Made by a program: the position numbers and the translations under genes
DNA from: an uncultured Neokomagataea sp.
GTDB taxonomy: Bacteria > Pseudomonadota > Alphaproteobacteria > Acetobacterales > Acetobacteraceae
DNA: 64,000 nucleotides
NCBI RefSeq assembly: GCF_946476835.1
Contig: NZ_CAMKWA010000003.1
Location: 1-64,000 of the forward strand
Reading direction: 5' to 3'
Part shown: positions 36,417-45,564 of the stretch, piece after piece
Layout: each line of letters begins with the position of its first letter
Position numbering within the stretch: position 1 is the stretch's first letter
Notes under the pieces: generated by a model
Database searches by the model: none
The model's input: only the letters and a program-made list of their open reading frames with translations
What the model was told of the DNA's origin: nothing

Positions 36417-36495
36417 TATAAACAGTTTTTGTGCGTTCTTGTGATGAGAATTTATACGTCTTATTTTTGTATCGTTCAATCACGGAGCAAACATC

Positions 36496-37530
36496 ATGCG
36501 TGCTATAGGTTTCCAGTCTTCTCATCCCATTCATCATACCGAAGCTCTGTTGGATATTGATCTGCCCGATCCTGTACCGACCGGGCGCGACCTTCTCGTC
36601 GAGATCCGGGCTATTTCGGTTAACCCAATTGACATTAAGGTACGAGCGAGTGCAAAGCCCGAGAATGGGCAATGGCGCGTTCTTGGTTGGGACGCAGCAG
36701 GTGTCGTCAAGGCGGTAGGGGCGGATGTTCGTGACTTCGCTGTTGGCGACGAGGTTTTTTATGCAGGTGCTCTGCAGCGGCCTGGTACGAATGCCGAACT
36801 GCACTTAGTCGATGAACGGATCGTTGGACGTAAGCCTAAGACGTTGGACTGGGCGCAGGCCGCAGCGCTTCCGCTTACCGCACTTACTGCATGGGAGATG
36901 CTGTTCGATCGGCTCGATATCCGTCGACTAGTACCAGGAACACAACCTTCCCTGCTGATCATTGGTGGTGCGGGAGGCGTTGGCTCAATAGCTATTCAAC
37001 TCGCCCGGGTTTTGACGAATGTCACCGTGATTGCGACTGCATCGCGTCCTGAGACACAGGCTTGGGTACGAGAGCTAGGTGCACATCACGTGATCGATCA
37101 TCGTGAGGCGCTTGCCCCCCAAGTGGCGCAGCTGCCGACTGGGGCGCCGGGGTTTGTCTTTGCTACGACTGAAACCGCCAAACATTTCAAGAACATCGTT
37201 GAGCTCCTGGCCCCGCAAGGTCATCTGGGTTTGATTGATGATCCGGCGGAGTTGGACGCTATGCCGCTCAAGCGTAAGAGTCTGTCTTTGCATTGGGAAC
37301 TCATGTTCACTCGCTCAATGTATGAGACTGCCGATATTGACCATCAGGGTAAAATTTTGAATGAGATATCGTCTTTGATTGATAGCGGCCGCATTCGTAC
37401 TACGTTGGGCGAACATTTTGGCTCCATAAACGCGACTAACCTACGTCGGGCACATGCGCTTATTGAAAGCGGTCGGGCGCGCGGAAAGCTAGTGCTTGAA
37501 GGTTTTGGCGCGACGGGAGATGCGGTGTGA
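36496..37530 (+). CDS. Zinc-independent MDR oxidoreductase (quinone oxidoreductase / alcohol dehydrogenase-like)
   Basis: 344 residues of the medium-chain dehydrogenase/reductase superfamily, QOR type. The N-terminal GroES-like domain has ISVNPIDIKVR and LGWDAAGVV; the Rossmann domain has the NADPH-binding LIIGGAGGVGSIAIQLA. The catalytic-zinc Cys/His set of alcohol dehydrogenases is absent, pointing to NADPH-dependent reduction of quinones or enones. It is controlled in all likelihood by the divergent HxlR gene. The pair lies between two IS6 relics. Confidence 0.91.
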   Translation: MRAIGFQSSHPIHHTEALLDIDLPDPVPTGRDLLVEIRAISVNPIDIKVRASAKPENGQWRVLGWDAAGVVKAVGADVRDFAVGDEVFYAGALQRPGTNAELHLVDERIVGRKPKTLDWAQAAALPLTALTAWEMLFDRLDIRRLVPGTQPSLLIIGGAGGVGSIAIQLARVLTNVTVIATASRPETQAWVRELGAHHVIDHREALAPQVAQLPTGAPGFVFATTETAKHFKNIVELLAPQGHLGLIDDPAELDAMPLKRKSLSLHWELMFTRSMYETADIDHQGKILNEISSLIDSGRIRTTLGEHFGSINATNLRRAHALIESGRARGKLVLEGFGATGDAV

Positions 37531-37600
37531 ACGGCAAGGCAACCGATTGGGTGCGTGCTTGCTATGCGACTGGCGATACGGTGCTTTTGGCGGATGATGT

Positions 37601-38065
37601 GGCTCTATTGCAGAGTTGATTATCCTGTTGGAAACCGCTGCGCTATATTAGCGTAGGGCTTGGCCTATGGGTGGTTTCAAGGGGCGAAGTGATTCTCTTG
37701 GTGGTGTTTGTTGGTATTGCCACTAGGGGATCAGTTATCGTGCCTTTGAAACCATGCTGGCGGGGCGTTAGTGTTGATGGGACTTATTATTAAGGCTGCA
37801 AGAAATATGGGCGTATCTGTACCGGTTTTTCAACAAGAATGGTGATACAATAGATATCTACTTATCGTGGACCTATGGCATTGAAATCGGCGAACTCAAG
37901 AAAAATGCTAAGATTCCCGACGCAGTGGTGCACCGTCAGGTCGAGTATCTAAATAATGTGATCGAGGCTGATCACAGAAAACTAAAACAACTGATTAAAT
38001 TGGTCCGCGGCGTCAAAAGCATGACAACTGCGCATGTGGTGCTAATCTAACTGTGCGACAGAACC
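37601..38065 (+). mobile_element. Internally deleted, decayed IS6-family insertion sequence
   Basis: Left end GGCTCTATTGCAGAGT (37601-37616) and, in reverse complement, right end GGTTCTGTCGCACAGT (38050-38065) match at 12 of 16 positions. Between them fragments of an IS6 transposase read forward: FKGR followed by GISYRAFETMLAGR, NKNGDTIDIYLSW, and YLNNVIEADHRKLKQLIKLVR ending in a stop. Frames shift between fragments and about 300 bases of a full element are missing. Orientation is opposite to the relic at 35.6 kb. No target duplication was found at its ends. Confidence 0.85.
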
Positions 38066-38170
38066 CGGCGTAATGCATTTGGTCGGGGTAAAGCGCGATG
38101 AAATAGCGCATGGCTTGCGATTAGTTCGCTTTTCTCTTGTGTATGGGGAAACGCTTTGTGTTGTCTGTAC

Positions 38171-38584
38171 CTAGCAAAGAGCAAGTTCGCTTAAAATTTT
38201 ATGTAGATGTGGAGGCAAATTCGCGATGCCGTCTGATATGGCGCCGAGATCGGCCGGGGCATCTTCTGCTTTGAGGTAGCGCCAGCCTTGGAAGGGGCGC
38301 ATGGCGCGGGGTTGGACGGGTATAATTTCATCCGAGACGAGGATGAGGGTGCCTGTGGTACCGTCTGGGCGCTCGTAAGGTTCTAACCCGACGATAGGTT
38401 GTCGGCAGAGGATCAGGCCGTTGAGCACTCGGTAGAGAGATCCCTTATTCAGGATCTCGTCTGCGCGTTTGGGCATGGTGCGCGTTGTAATAGCACCATG
38501 CCCACGAAAGCGTGGGTGTTGCATCCGCTCCCGGAGTGCATCGATCGTTGGGCAGCCAACGGCAAGTTTGATCATATGCAACAT
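38171..38584 (-). CDS. DUF1489 family protein
   Basis: 137-residue protein of a conserved alphaproteobacterial family of unknown function. MLHMIKLAVGCP at the start, the TRTMPKRADEILNKGSLYRVLNG region and RPFQGWRYLKAEDAPADL are the diagnostic segments. It follows the nucleoside hydrolase by 24 bases on the same strand. Confidence 0.9.
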   Translation of the reverse strand: MLHMIKLAVGCPTIDALRERMQHPRFRGHGAITTRTMPKRADEILNKGSLYRVLNGLILCRQPIVGLEPYERPDGTTGTLILVSDEIIPVQPRAMRPFQGWRYLKAEDAPADLGAISDGIANLPPHLHKILSELALC

Positions 38585-38608
38585 GGGGCGGAGCCGTTCG
38601 TGACGTTG

Positions 38609-39703
38609 TTAGTGTTGACCCATTGCGTTTTGTGATTGAGCGACAAACTCATTCAAGAAACGTTCGGTATCCACGGAAAGAACGATATGGACTTTGTTTA
38701 GGCCCACTTTCTTTGGGGCAGTGCTGTCTGGCCAGACATGTGCGTGGCCGTAATCCATACCCGGTGCTGTGTTGATATCCATATAGGCGTCAACAGATTT
38801 GGTGACGAGGTTGGGTTCGACAGCGATGGCAGACGTGAGTTCATCCCATAGCGGCAGCGGAGAGAAGAAGCGTTTCAGGTAGTCCGTCGCGGGAGTATGT
38901 TTGGCGTCCATACGGTTCATGAGGGCCGGGGTCATCATGATATCGTTAGAGACGTTGCCCACGCAGGTGATGGATGCCCAAGGTGCTGTGAGAGCGATAT
39001 GTGCAGCTTCTGGGTCTGTGATCATGTTGAAGTCAGACGCGAAATCCGCATTGCCGGTTATGGATGTCATGCTGGCATCGAGCAGGCCCCCCATGAAGAC
39101 AAGCTGTTTGGCCGTGCTAGCAAAGGTGGGGTCCATGCGGATGGCCAGAGCGAGGTTCGTCAGTGGGCCAGCGGCGACAACGGTGACCTGATGAGGGTGT
39201 GCGTGCACGGCGCGGATCAGGAATTCTGCGGCGTGAGTGGCGTCTGCTGCGAGGTGCGGCAGACCTTCGGGCAGGTGGCCGAGGGCTGGTTGTGTTGCAG
39301 GTGTATGATCAATGCTGCCGAGGCCGCCCCATGCGCCTTTCCAAGGAATGGTGCCGTATTGTTGTTCGCGCAGGCGTGTCGCTTCAACCGTGTTGACGAG
39401 AGGCAAGGTTGCGCCTTCGGCTACGGGGATTTGTGTTTGGTGTGCAATCTCGAGAAAGCGGCGGATATGTGCTGATTCTGCGTTTTCCCAGTCATCTCCC
39501 ATGACGACGGTGAGGCCGAGGACTGAGACATTAGGACGGTTGAGCAGGGGAATGACGGATTGGATGTCGGAGCCGCCTGGGCCAAGCCAGTCATTATCTT
39601 CTACGACGTATTGTGGGGCTGTGTCTGCCGCGTGGAGCACCGCTGTGTTGGCGGAGAAGGTGAGAAGAGCGGCGAGTGACGCGAGTGAACGGAAACGGAG
39701 CAA
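38609..39703 (-). CDS. Secreted nucleoside hydrolase family protein
   Basis: 364 residues with a signal peptide (hydrophobic core, cleavage near LHAADT) and an inosine-uridine-type nucleoside hydrolase fold, so it would cleave ribonucleosides in the periplasm. VVAAGPLTNLALAI and QLVFMGG are typical. The N-terminal metal-binding motif, usually DTDPGIDDA, reads VEDNDWLGPGGSDIQ: the first two Asp are kept, the Asp-Asp pair is not, as in a DND subgroup I recall from fungal and bacterial secreted members. Late FASDFNMITDPEAA and WDELTSA complete the pocket. Confidence 0.83.
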   Translation of the reverse strand: MLRFRSLASLAALLTFSANTAVLHAADTAPQYVVEDNDWLGPGGSDIQSVIPLLNRPNVSVLGLTVVMGDDWENAESAHIRRFLEIAHQTQIPVAEGATLPLVNTVEATRLREQQYGTIPWKGAWGGLGSIDHTPATQPALGHLPEGLPHLAADATHAAEFLIRAVHAHPHQVTVVAAGPLTNLALAIRMDPTFASTAKQLVFMGGLLDASMTSITGNADFASDFNMITDPEAAHIALTAPWASITCVGNVSNDIMMTPALMNRMDAKHTPATDYLKRFFSPLPLWDELTSAIAVEPNLVTKSVDAYMDINTAPGMDYGHAHVWPDSTAPKKVGLNKVHIVLSVDTERFLNEFVAQSQNAMGQH

Positions 39704-39882
39704 GGTCTATCGTCCTAAAATATCGTGATACCGTAATAATCGTCTAATTATATAGGAAAAGACAAGCGTTTCTGTGAAGGGAAGGTGGGATGGTGCCAGG
39801 CTTGTGTTTTCGGGGGAGTTGTACGGTAAGCAGCCTATGGGGGTGAGGAGTTTTACCCATAGGTTGCCCGGTGATGTGTGTT

Positions 39883-41034
39883 TTACAGCACGAGCCGCGC
39901 TAGGAGTGATTCAAGGCGTAAGCGCCCTTCTGACGTAGCGCGGAGGGTTGTTCCGTCGAAAGAGAGGTAATCTTCCTCAAGGCATGCGGTGAGAATATCT
40001 GGGTCCATACAATCTGTCAGAGAGCGGCTGGTACGGTTTTGAAACGCAGCAGCGTTGATGCCCTCTGTCAGGCGTAAGCCCATAAGCAGTGATTCACGGC
40101 CACGCTCCTCTGCGCTGAGGGGCGTTTCTTCCCGGCTGCCTGTTCCGTGTTTTTCCACCAGTTCGGCCCAAGGTTCGGGCGCGCGGTGGCGCCGTGTGGC
40201 GTGGAGGGTGCCGTTAAAGGTCATGCGACCATGTGCGCCGGGGCCGATGCCAAGGTAATCCTGATAGCGCCAATAGGTCAGGTTATGGCGGCTTTCGCAG
40301 CCCGGTTTTGCGTAGTTAGACACCTCATAGGGTAGGAGGCCACGGGTTGCGGCGACGTCTCCGGTGAGGGTGTAAAGTGTGGCGGCAGTCTCATCATCCG
40401 GCAGGGTAATTTCGCCACGGCGGTGTAGGGCTTCGTATTTCGTGCCCGGTTCAATGGTGAGTTGATACAAGGAAAGGTGATCTGCCACGAGGTCGAGTGC
40501 TGTGGAGAGTTCATCGCGCCAATCAGCGGGGCTTTGGCCGGGGCGGGCGTAGATCAAGTCAAACGAAATACGGGGGAAGAGGGCGCGTGCCGTTTCCAAC
40601 GCTTTGATGGCTTGTGGAGCGGAGTGCTCTCGGCCCAAGAGGCGCAAGGCATCTTCACGCAGGCTTTGAATACCGAGGGAAACGCGGTTTACGCCTGCCT
40701 CTCGAAAGGCCGCGAGGCGGCTTGCTTCTACGCTGGTTGGGTTGGCTTCGAGCGTGATTTCGAGGTTGGGTACGGGATCAAAGAGTGTTTTTGCATCTTC
40801 GATCAAGGCCGCAACTGTTTCGGGGGCCATGAGGGACGGAGTGCCGCCGCCAAAGAAAATGGCGTTTAGGCGGCGGCGGCCAAGGCGGGCGGCATCATGG
40901 GCAAGCTCACGGCGTAGTGCCGTGGCGAAACGCTTTTGTGGGATTTCGTTTCGGACGTGGGAGTTGAAATCACAATAGGGGCATTTCGCCAGACAAAACG
41001 GCCAGTGGATGTAGAGAGAGAGACTGTCGGTCAA
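39883..41034 (-). CDS. hemW: Radical SAM protein HemW (heme chaperone, formerly HemN-like)
   Basis: 383-residue radical SAM protein; HemW proteins bind heme and hand it to respiratory enzymes rather than acting as coproporphyrinogen oxidases. The cluster motif is Cys14, Cys18, Cys21 (CLAKCPYC), followed by FFGGGTPSLM and the EANPTSVE segment, with a C-terminal HemN_C domain. The start overlaps the kup stop by 4 bases, an unusual partner. Confidence 0.9.
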   Translation of the reverse strand: MTDSLSLYIHWPFCLAKCPYCDFNSHVRNEIPQKRFATALRRELAHDAARLGRRRLNAIFFGGGTPSLMAPETVAALIEDAKTLFDPVPNLEITLEANPTSVEASRLAAFREAGVNRVSLGIQSLREDALRLLGREHSAPQAIKALETARALFPRISFDLIYARPGQSPADWRDELSTALDLVADHLSLYQLTIEPGTKYEALHRRGEITLPDDETAATLYTLTGDVAATRGLLPYEVSNYAKPGCESRHNLTYWRYQDYLGIGPGAHGRMTFNGTLHATRRHRAPEPWAELVEKHGTGSREETPLSAEERGRESLLMGLRLTEGINAAAFQNRTSRSLTDCMDPDILTACLEEDYLSFDGTTLRATSEGRLRLESLLARLVL

Positions 41035-43034
41035 ATGGCTATCCGTACGCCGAATTCGACCACGCGATCCGGTGGAATACGGAAGAATTCCGTGGCCGAT
41101 GTTGCATTACGCAGCAGCAGCAGGAAGATCCACATACGCCAGAGTGACATTTTGGGGACGCGTGAGCGAACGACGAGTTCGTGTGAGGTGAAGTAGGAGG
41201 CTTGGATGGGATCGAAAGCGATGTCCAAGGATTTCAGTTCTTGCAGCGCGCGTGGCAGGTTGGGCATTTCCATGAAGCCATAGCGCACGATGACCCGGTA
41301 AATATTGGGGGCCAGTTCTTCCACAATGGTCCGTTTGCCACGTTCTGCCTCGGGTTGGTCCAAGTTTTGGACGGTGACGAAGAGAACGTGCTCGTGCAGC
41401 ACTTTATTGTGTTTGAGGTTATGCAGCAATGAGTTGGGGACGTTGTCTGGGTTTGCTGTGAGGAACACGGCCAAGCCGGGCACGCGGACCGTGCGTGATT
41501 GCGGCAGTCGGTTCAGGAAGGAGCCCATTGGCATGGAGTCGGATTGTTGACGGTTGGTCAACAAGCTGCGGCCACGTTTCCACGTGGTCATTAGGATGGT
41601 GCTGATGGTGCCGATTGCGAGTGGGACCCAGCCACCATCTGGAATTTTGAGTAGGTTGGCTGAAAAGAAGACGCTGTCCACGATAAAGAGGAAGCCGAAG
41701 ACGATTCCAACGCTGATGGCGCTCCATTTGAACGTGCGCCGGAATACAACCATCGCGAGGACGCAGGTGCACAAGAATGTACCCGTTACAGCGATGCCGT
41801 ACGCGGCGGCTAGTGCCGCAGAAGACTGGAAGGCCAACACCAAGACGATGGCACCAAAGCCGAGGATCCAGTTCAGGGACGGCAGATAGATCTGTGCTTC
41901 TTCGGATGGGTTGGTGTGGATGATGCGGGTGCGCGGCAGATAACCCAGTTGGATAAGCTGGCGGCACAAAGAGAAGCTGCCCGAAATCCCCGCCTGAGAG
42001 GCGATGACGGTTGCGAATGTTGCCAGAATGAGCAGGGGTACCTGTGCCCATGCTGGGCCGAGGTGGTAGAACGGGTTGGATAATGTGCTGGGGTCTTTAA
42101 TGAGCAGCGCCGCTTGGCCAAAGTAGTTAAGGGTGAGGGCCGGTAGGACGAAGAACATCCATGCCTTACGGATGGGAGAACGTCCAAAATGGCCCATATC
42201 GGCATAGAGCGCTTCAGCGCCTGTCACAGAGAGTACGACAGAGCCGAGTGCGACGAAGGATAATGTTCCGTGAGTGGCGATAAAGCTCAAAGCAAAGCTT
42301 GGTGACAGAGCCAGCGCGACTTGCGGGTAGAGCATAATGCCGCGAATACCCAAGACGGCTAGGGTTGCGAACCACAGCACCATAATCGGGCCAAAAGCGC
42401 GGCCAATTTTTCCTGTACCGAAGCCTTGGGCCGCAAACAAAGCAGCCAAGACGATAATGGCGAGTGGGATAATGATATGGCTCGCCGATGGAACCGCGAC
42501 CTCAATGCCTTCAATGGCAGATAGGACGGAGACGGCTGGGGTGATAATACTATCCCCGAAGAATAAGCAGCTTCCCGCAATCCCTGCGAGGCCGAATATC
42601 CAGCGTAATCGTGGAGATTTAGCGACGCGTTGTGCCAAGGACATCAGGGCGATGATCCCGCCTTCGCCATTATGGTCGGCGCGCATGATGAGAATGACGT
42701 ATTTGATCGTCACAATCAGCATCAGCGCCCAGAATGTTAGGCTGGCGAGGCCGAGAATATCAACATGGGGGACGGCATGTTTGTCGCCACCAATGGCATT
42801 AACAGAAGATTGAAGCGCATAAAGCGGGCTTGTGCCGATATCGCCAAACACCACGCCAAGGACCGCCACCAGCGCACCTGCACCTGCGGGCTTGGAAGGG
42901 TGTGTACTGTCTCTACCTTCATCCAGTGTGACCGGCGCGCTTTCGCTGGCAGGTTTGGGGGCCTCCCCATTGTCGTGAGGAGCCTCCTTCTGAGAAGAGG
43001 GCGAAGATGTGTTTTGGCCGTTTTGATCGGACAT
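41031..43034 (-). CDS. kup: KUP-family potassium uptake protein
   Basis: Proton-coupled low-affinity K+ importer. From about residue 45 of the long frame come roughly twelve membrane helices, opening with GVVFGDIGTSPLYAL, then GGIIALMSLA, SVLSAIEG and GALYADMGHFG-like segments (here GAEALYADMGHFGR), and a cytoplasmic C-terminal domain. I start at ATG 43034 with GGAA upstream; ATG 43103 would add 23 unconserved residues and include a small hairpin (43065-43084). The N-terminal 45 residues are Pro/Ser/Glu-rich and probably disordered. Confidence 0.93.
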   Translation of the reverse strand: MSDQNGQNTSSPSSQKEAPHDNGEAPKPASESAPVTLDEGRDSTHPSKPAGAGALVAVLGVVFGDIGTSPLYALQSSVNAIGGDKHAVPHVDILGLASLTFWALMLIVTIKYVILIMRADHNGEGGIIALMSLAQRVAKSPRLRWIFGLAGIAGSCLFFGDSIITPAVSVLSAIEGIEVAVPSASHIIIPLAIIVLAALFAAQGFGTGKIGRAFGPIMVLWFATLAVLGIRGIMLYPQVALALSPSFALSFIATHGTLSFVALGSVVLSVTGAEALYADMGHFGRSPIRKAWMFFVLPALTLNYFGQAALLIKDPSTLSNPFYHLGPAWAQVPLLILATFATVIASQAGISGSFSLCRQLIQLGYLPRTRIIHTNPSEEAQIYLPSLNWILGFGAIVLVLAFQSSAALAAAYGIAVTGTFLCTCVLAMVVFRRTFKWSAISVGIVFGFLFIVDSVFFSANLLKIPDGGWVPLAIGTISTILMTTWKRGRSLLTNRQQSDSMPMGSFLNRLPQSRTVRVPGLAVFLTANPDNVPNSLLHNLKHNKVLHEHVLFVTVQNLDQPEAERGKRTIVEELAPNIYRVIVRYGFMEMPNLPRALQELKSLDIAFDPIQASYFTSHELVVRSRVPKMSLWRMWIFLLLLRNATSATEFFRIPPDRVVEFGVRIAI

Positions 43035-43114
43035 GAAGGGTTCCGTTTTGGGCTTTGCTTCCGAGCCATCCGAGAATGGCTCGACCACCAATGCCCCTTT
43101 CATGACAAGATTTT

Positions 43115-43147
43115 GCCTTCAGACGCAAGTAATACGATTCTGAAGGC
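43115..43147 (-). other. Stem-loop between yggS-type gene and kup
   Basis: GCCTTCAGA (43115-43123) pairs with TCTGAAGGC (43139-43147), a perfect 9-base stem. On the minus strand it lies upstream of kup; the run after it is GCAAAATC, without U's, so it is not a standard terminator. A second hairpin, GAGCCAT/ATGGCTC, lies at 43065-43084. Confidence 0.45.
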
Positions 43148-43175
43148 GAAGACATGTCTAAGAGTGAAAAATAAT

Positions 43176-43862
43176 TTACTCTTTTGAGGGGGATTTAGGG
43201 CGGCCTCCGAAGATGGCGCTACCCACACGAACATGCGTGGCTCCGTGGGCAATCGCTGCCTCGAAATCGGCAGACATTCCCATGGAAAGCGTTTTGAGGC
43301 CGTGGCGGTGTGCGAGTTGTGCGAGAAGCTGAAAATGCGTGTGTGGCTCTTCATTTTCAGGTGGGATGCACATGAGGCCCTGTATTGAGGGGCCAAAGGT
43401 TTTTAGGGCGTGTTCAATGAATTTGTCGGCCTGTTCTCGGGGGGTGCCGAATTTTTGTGGCTCATTGCCTGTATTAATTTGCACATAAAGGCGCGGTAGA
43501 CGGCCAATTTTTTGTGCAGCTTTGTCGATGGCCGTGAGGAGAGAGGGGCGGTCTAAGGTCTCGATGACATCGGCAATGCGGCAAGCCTCTAGGGCTTTGT
43601 TCGTTTGCAGGCCGCCAATAATATGGAGTGATAGGTCCGGATAACATGCTCGGAGCGTGGGGAATTTCGTGGCCGCTTCTTGCACGCGGTTCTCACCAAA
43701 GAGACGTTGGCCAGCGGCAAGTGCCGCCTCAACTGCTTCTAGCGGGTGGAACTTACTGACGGCTACAAGTTGTGTGGCATCGGCCGTACGTCCTGCTTTG
43801 ACGCATGCGTTACGGATGCGGTTTCGAATCTTATCGAGGTTGCAAGCAATAATGTCAGACAT
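43176..43862 (-). CDS. YggS/PROSC-family pyridoxal phosphate-binding protein
   Basis: Alanine-racemase-fold PLP-binding protein that helps PLP homeostasis; no catalytic activity is established for the family. The PLP lysine is in LVAVSKFHP, followed by FGENRVQEA and the later VRVGSAIFG phosphate-binding segment. ATG 43862 (MSDIIACNLDKI) matches where the family begins; an upstream ATG at 43913 would leave only 2 bases to the divergent rsmB-type start and adds unconserved residues. Confidence 0.91.
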   Translation of the reverse strand: MSDIIACNLDKIRNRIRNACVKAGRTADATQLVAVSKFHPLEAVEAALAAGQRLFGENRVQEAATKFPTLRACYPDLSLHIIGGLQTNKALEACRIADVIETLDRPSLLTAIDKAAQKIGRLPRLYVQINTGNEPQKFGTPREQADKFIEHALKTFGPSIQGLMCIPPENEEPHTHFQLLAQLAHRHGLKTLSMGMSADFEAAIAHGATHVRVGSAIFGGRPKSPSKE

Positions 43863-43915
43863 GAAGGCACATGACGCCATTGCGTCGAGCGCCGCAAGAT
43901 GCGATTTCGTCATGT

Positions 43916-45253
43916 ATGAATAAACCGACTACCAACCGCGGGTCACGCGGTCCCCGTAAAGCACCTTCCGGCAAGCCTTCAGGCAAGTTCTCTGGGCGTT
44001 CCGCGCGTCCGTCTGCGGATCCAACACGAGATCTTGCCTTTGATATTGTCTGTGGTGTTGTCGAGCATCGGCGTATGTTGGAAACAACATTGGATCGTGC
44101 GGGCGCGATGGAAGCGCGTGACCGCTCATCTGCGCATCGTCTAGCAGCAACGACACTGCGCCATATGGGCAGCATGACGGAATTGCTGCAACCTTTGTTG
44201 CGCCGTGAGCCACCAGAGCCTGTGCGTTGCGCTTTGCTGCTGGGTGTGGCTCAGCTTTTGCATTTGGAAACGCCGCCGCATGCTGCAGTTGGCACGATTG
44301 TTGACTTGCTGCGCCGTCGTGGTCTCGCGCCCTTTGCTGGCCTAGCAAATGCGGTGCTGCGCCGCGTTTCACGCGAAGGGGCGACTTTGCGTGAGGGGCT
44401 GGATGAAGCGCGTTTGGATGTTCCGCCTTGGTTGTGGAGCGCATGGGGTGCGCGCGCCCGTGCGATTTCACGTGGACTGCACCGTGAAGCTCCGTTGGAT
44501 TTAACGTTGCAGCCGGGTGCTGCGGTGCCAGACGACGGTGAAGAGCTGCCGACAGGGAGTGTACGTTTTCCCGCTGGGACGCGCATTGCAGAACTGGAAG
44601 GTTTTGAAGAAGGTGCATTCTGGGCGCAGGATGTTGCTGCGGCGATGCCGGTGCGTCTGATGGGTGACGTGTCCGGTAAAACGGTTGTTGATCTGTGTGC
44701 GGCCCCCGGTGGCAAGACGGCGCAATTAGCGCATGCCGGGGCTACAGTGACGGCTGTTGAACGAGAAGCGCCGCGGGCGGAACGTTTGCGTGAAAATATC
44801 AAGCGTTTGAAGTTAGAAACGGTACAAGTTGTTGAAGCCGATGCTCTGACTTGGAAGCCGAAAGAAGCGGTAGATGCAGTTCTTTTGGATGCGCCATGTT
44901 CGGCAACAGGGACATTCCGCCGGCACCCAGATGTGCTGTGGATTAAGCGCCCGCGTGATGTTGTGGCGTTGGCTGAAGCGCAAGACAATTTCATTGATGC
45001 CGTGCGTGATATGCTGAAGCCGGGTGGTATGATGCTGTATGCAGTCTGTTCGCTTCAGGATGAGGAGGGGCCGGAGCGTATTGCTGCTGCGCTGGAGCGT
45101 GGTGGTTGGCGTTTGGAGCCGTTCTCTGAAGATGAGTTGTCGTCTATGGCGGCTGCACGTACGGCGGAAGGTTATTTCCGCACGCATCCTGGTTTGTGGC
45201 AGGACCGCGGCGGTATGGATGGGTTCTTTGCGGCACGTTTGATTCGCGTGTGA
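43916..45253 (+). CDS. RsmB-type rRNA (cytosine-C5) methyltransferase
   Basis: SAM-dependent m5C methyltransferase, by layout RsmB-like (16S C967). An N-terminal NusB-like helical domain (about residues 30-155) precedes the Rossmann domain with the SAM motif DLCAAPGGKTAQLA, DAPCSATGTFRRHPDVLW (motif IV Cys) and YAVCSLQDEEG (motif VI nucleophile Cys). A basic Arg/Gly/Ser-rich tail opens the protein. ATG 43916 is preferred to a frame-extending ATG at 43871 that lies inside the divergent gene. Confidence 0.91.
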   Translation: MNKPTTNRGSRGPRKAPSGKPSGKFSGRSARPSADPTRDLAFDIVCGVVEHRRMLETTLDRAGAMEARDRSSAHRLAATTLRHMGSMTELLQPLLRREPPEPVRCALLLGVAQLLHLETPPHAAVGTIVDLLRRRGLAPFAGLANAVLRRVSREGATLREGLDEARLDVPPWLWSAWGARARAISRGLHREAPLDLTLQPGAAVPDDGEELPTGSVRFPAGTRIAELEGFEEGAFWAQDVAAAMPVRLMGDVSGKTVVDLCAAPGGKTAQLAHAGATVTAVEREAPRAERLRENIKRLKLETVQVVEADALTWKPKEAVDAVLLDAPCSATGTFRRHPDVLWIKRPRDVVALAEAQDNFIDAVRDMLKPGGMMLYAVCSLQDEEGPERIAAALERGGWRLEPFSEDELSSMAAARTAEGYFRTHPGLWQDRGGMDGFFAARLIRV

Positions 45254-45259
45254 GTGCAG

Positions 45260-45306
45260 CATGTTTGCGGATGCTACCCTAGTCAGGCTCAGGCTCCGCA
45301 AACATG
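45260..45306. other. Perfect 12-base inverted repeat downstream of the rsmB-type gene
   Basis: CATGTTTGCGGA (45260-45271) and TCCGCAAACATG (45295-45306) are exact complements around a 23-base loop. A T4 run appears only 7 bases later, so termination is possible but weak. The remaining bases to 45564 contain no gene I can support, only a TATAAT at 45492-45497 without a matching -35 box. Confidence 0.6.
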
Positions 45307-45564
45307 AGCATCTTTTAAGCACTTTGGGATGCCTCGGCACTGCACTGGATGTTTTTAATGACATACAGCTCTGGACGGGTGTGTGCTTTTTGACGCGCAT
45401 AAAGAAAGGGCCGTCATAGCGCCAAGGCATTGGCTTTTGATTTGGGGCTATTGAGAGGGCTAAAGCCGGCATGGCCGGTGCTTATGACACATATAATATC
45501 AAACGATTTCCATTTATAAGACGTAATAAGCATAAACCTTCTCGAGAAAAGGAGGTCTCTTATC

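Noticed and set aside
36397-36804. N-terminal extension of the HxlR gene by 136 residues
   Set aside because: It runs through the divergent promoter and 5' part of the MDR gene and shows no family similarity.
39834-39863. Terminator between hemW and the nucleoside hydrolase
   Set aside because: CCTATGGG/CCCATAGG can pair, but there is no T tract on either strand.
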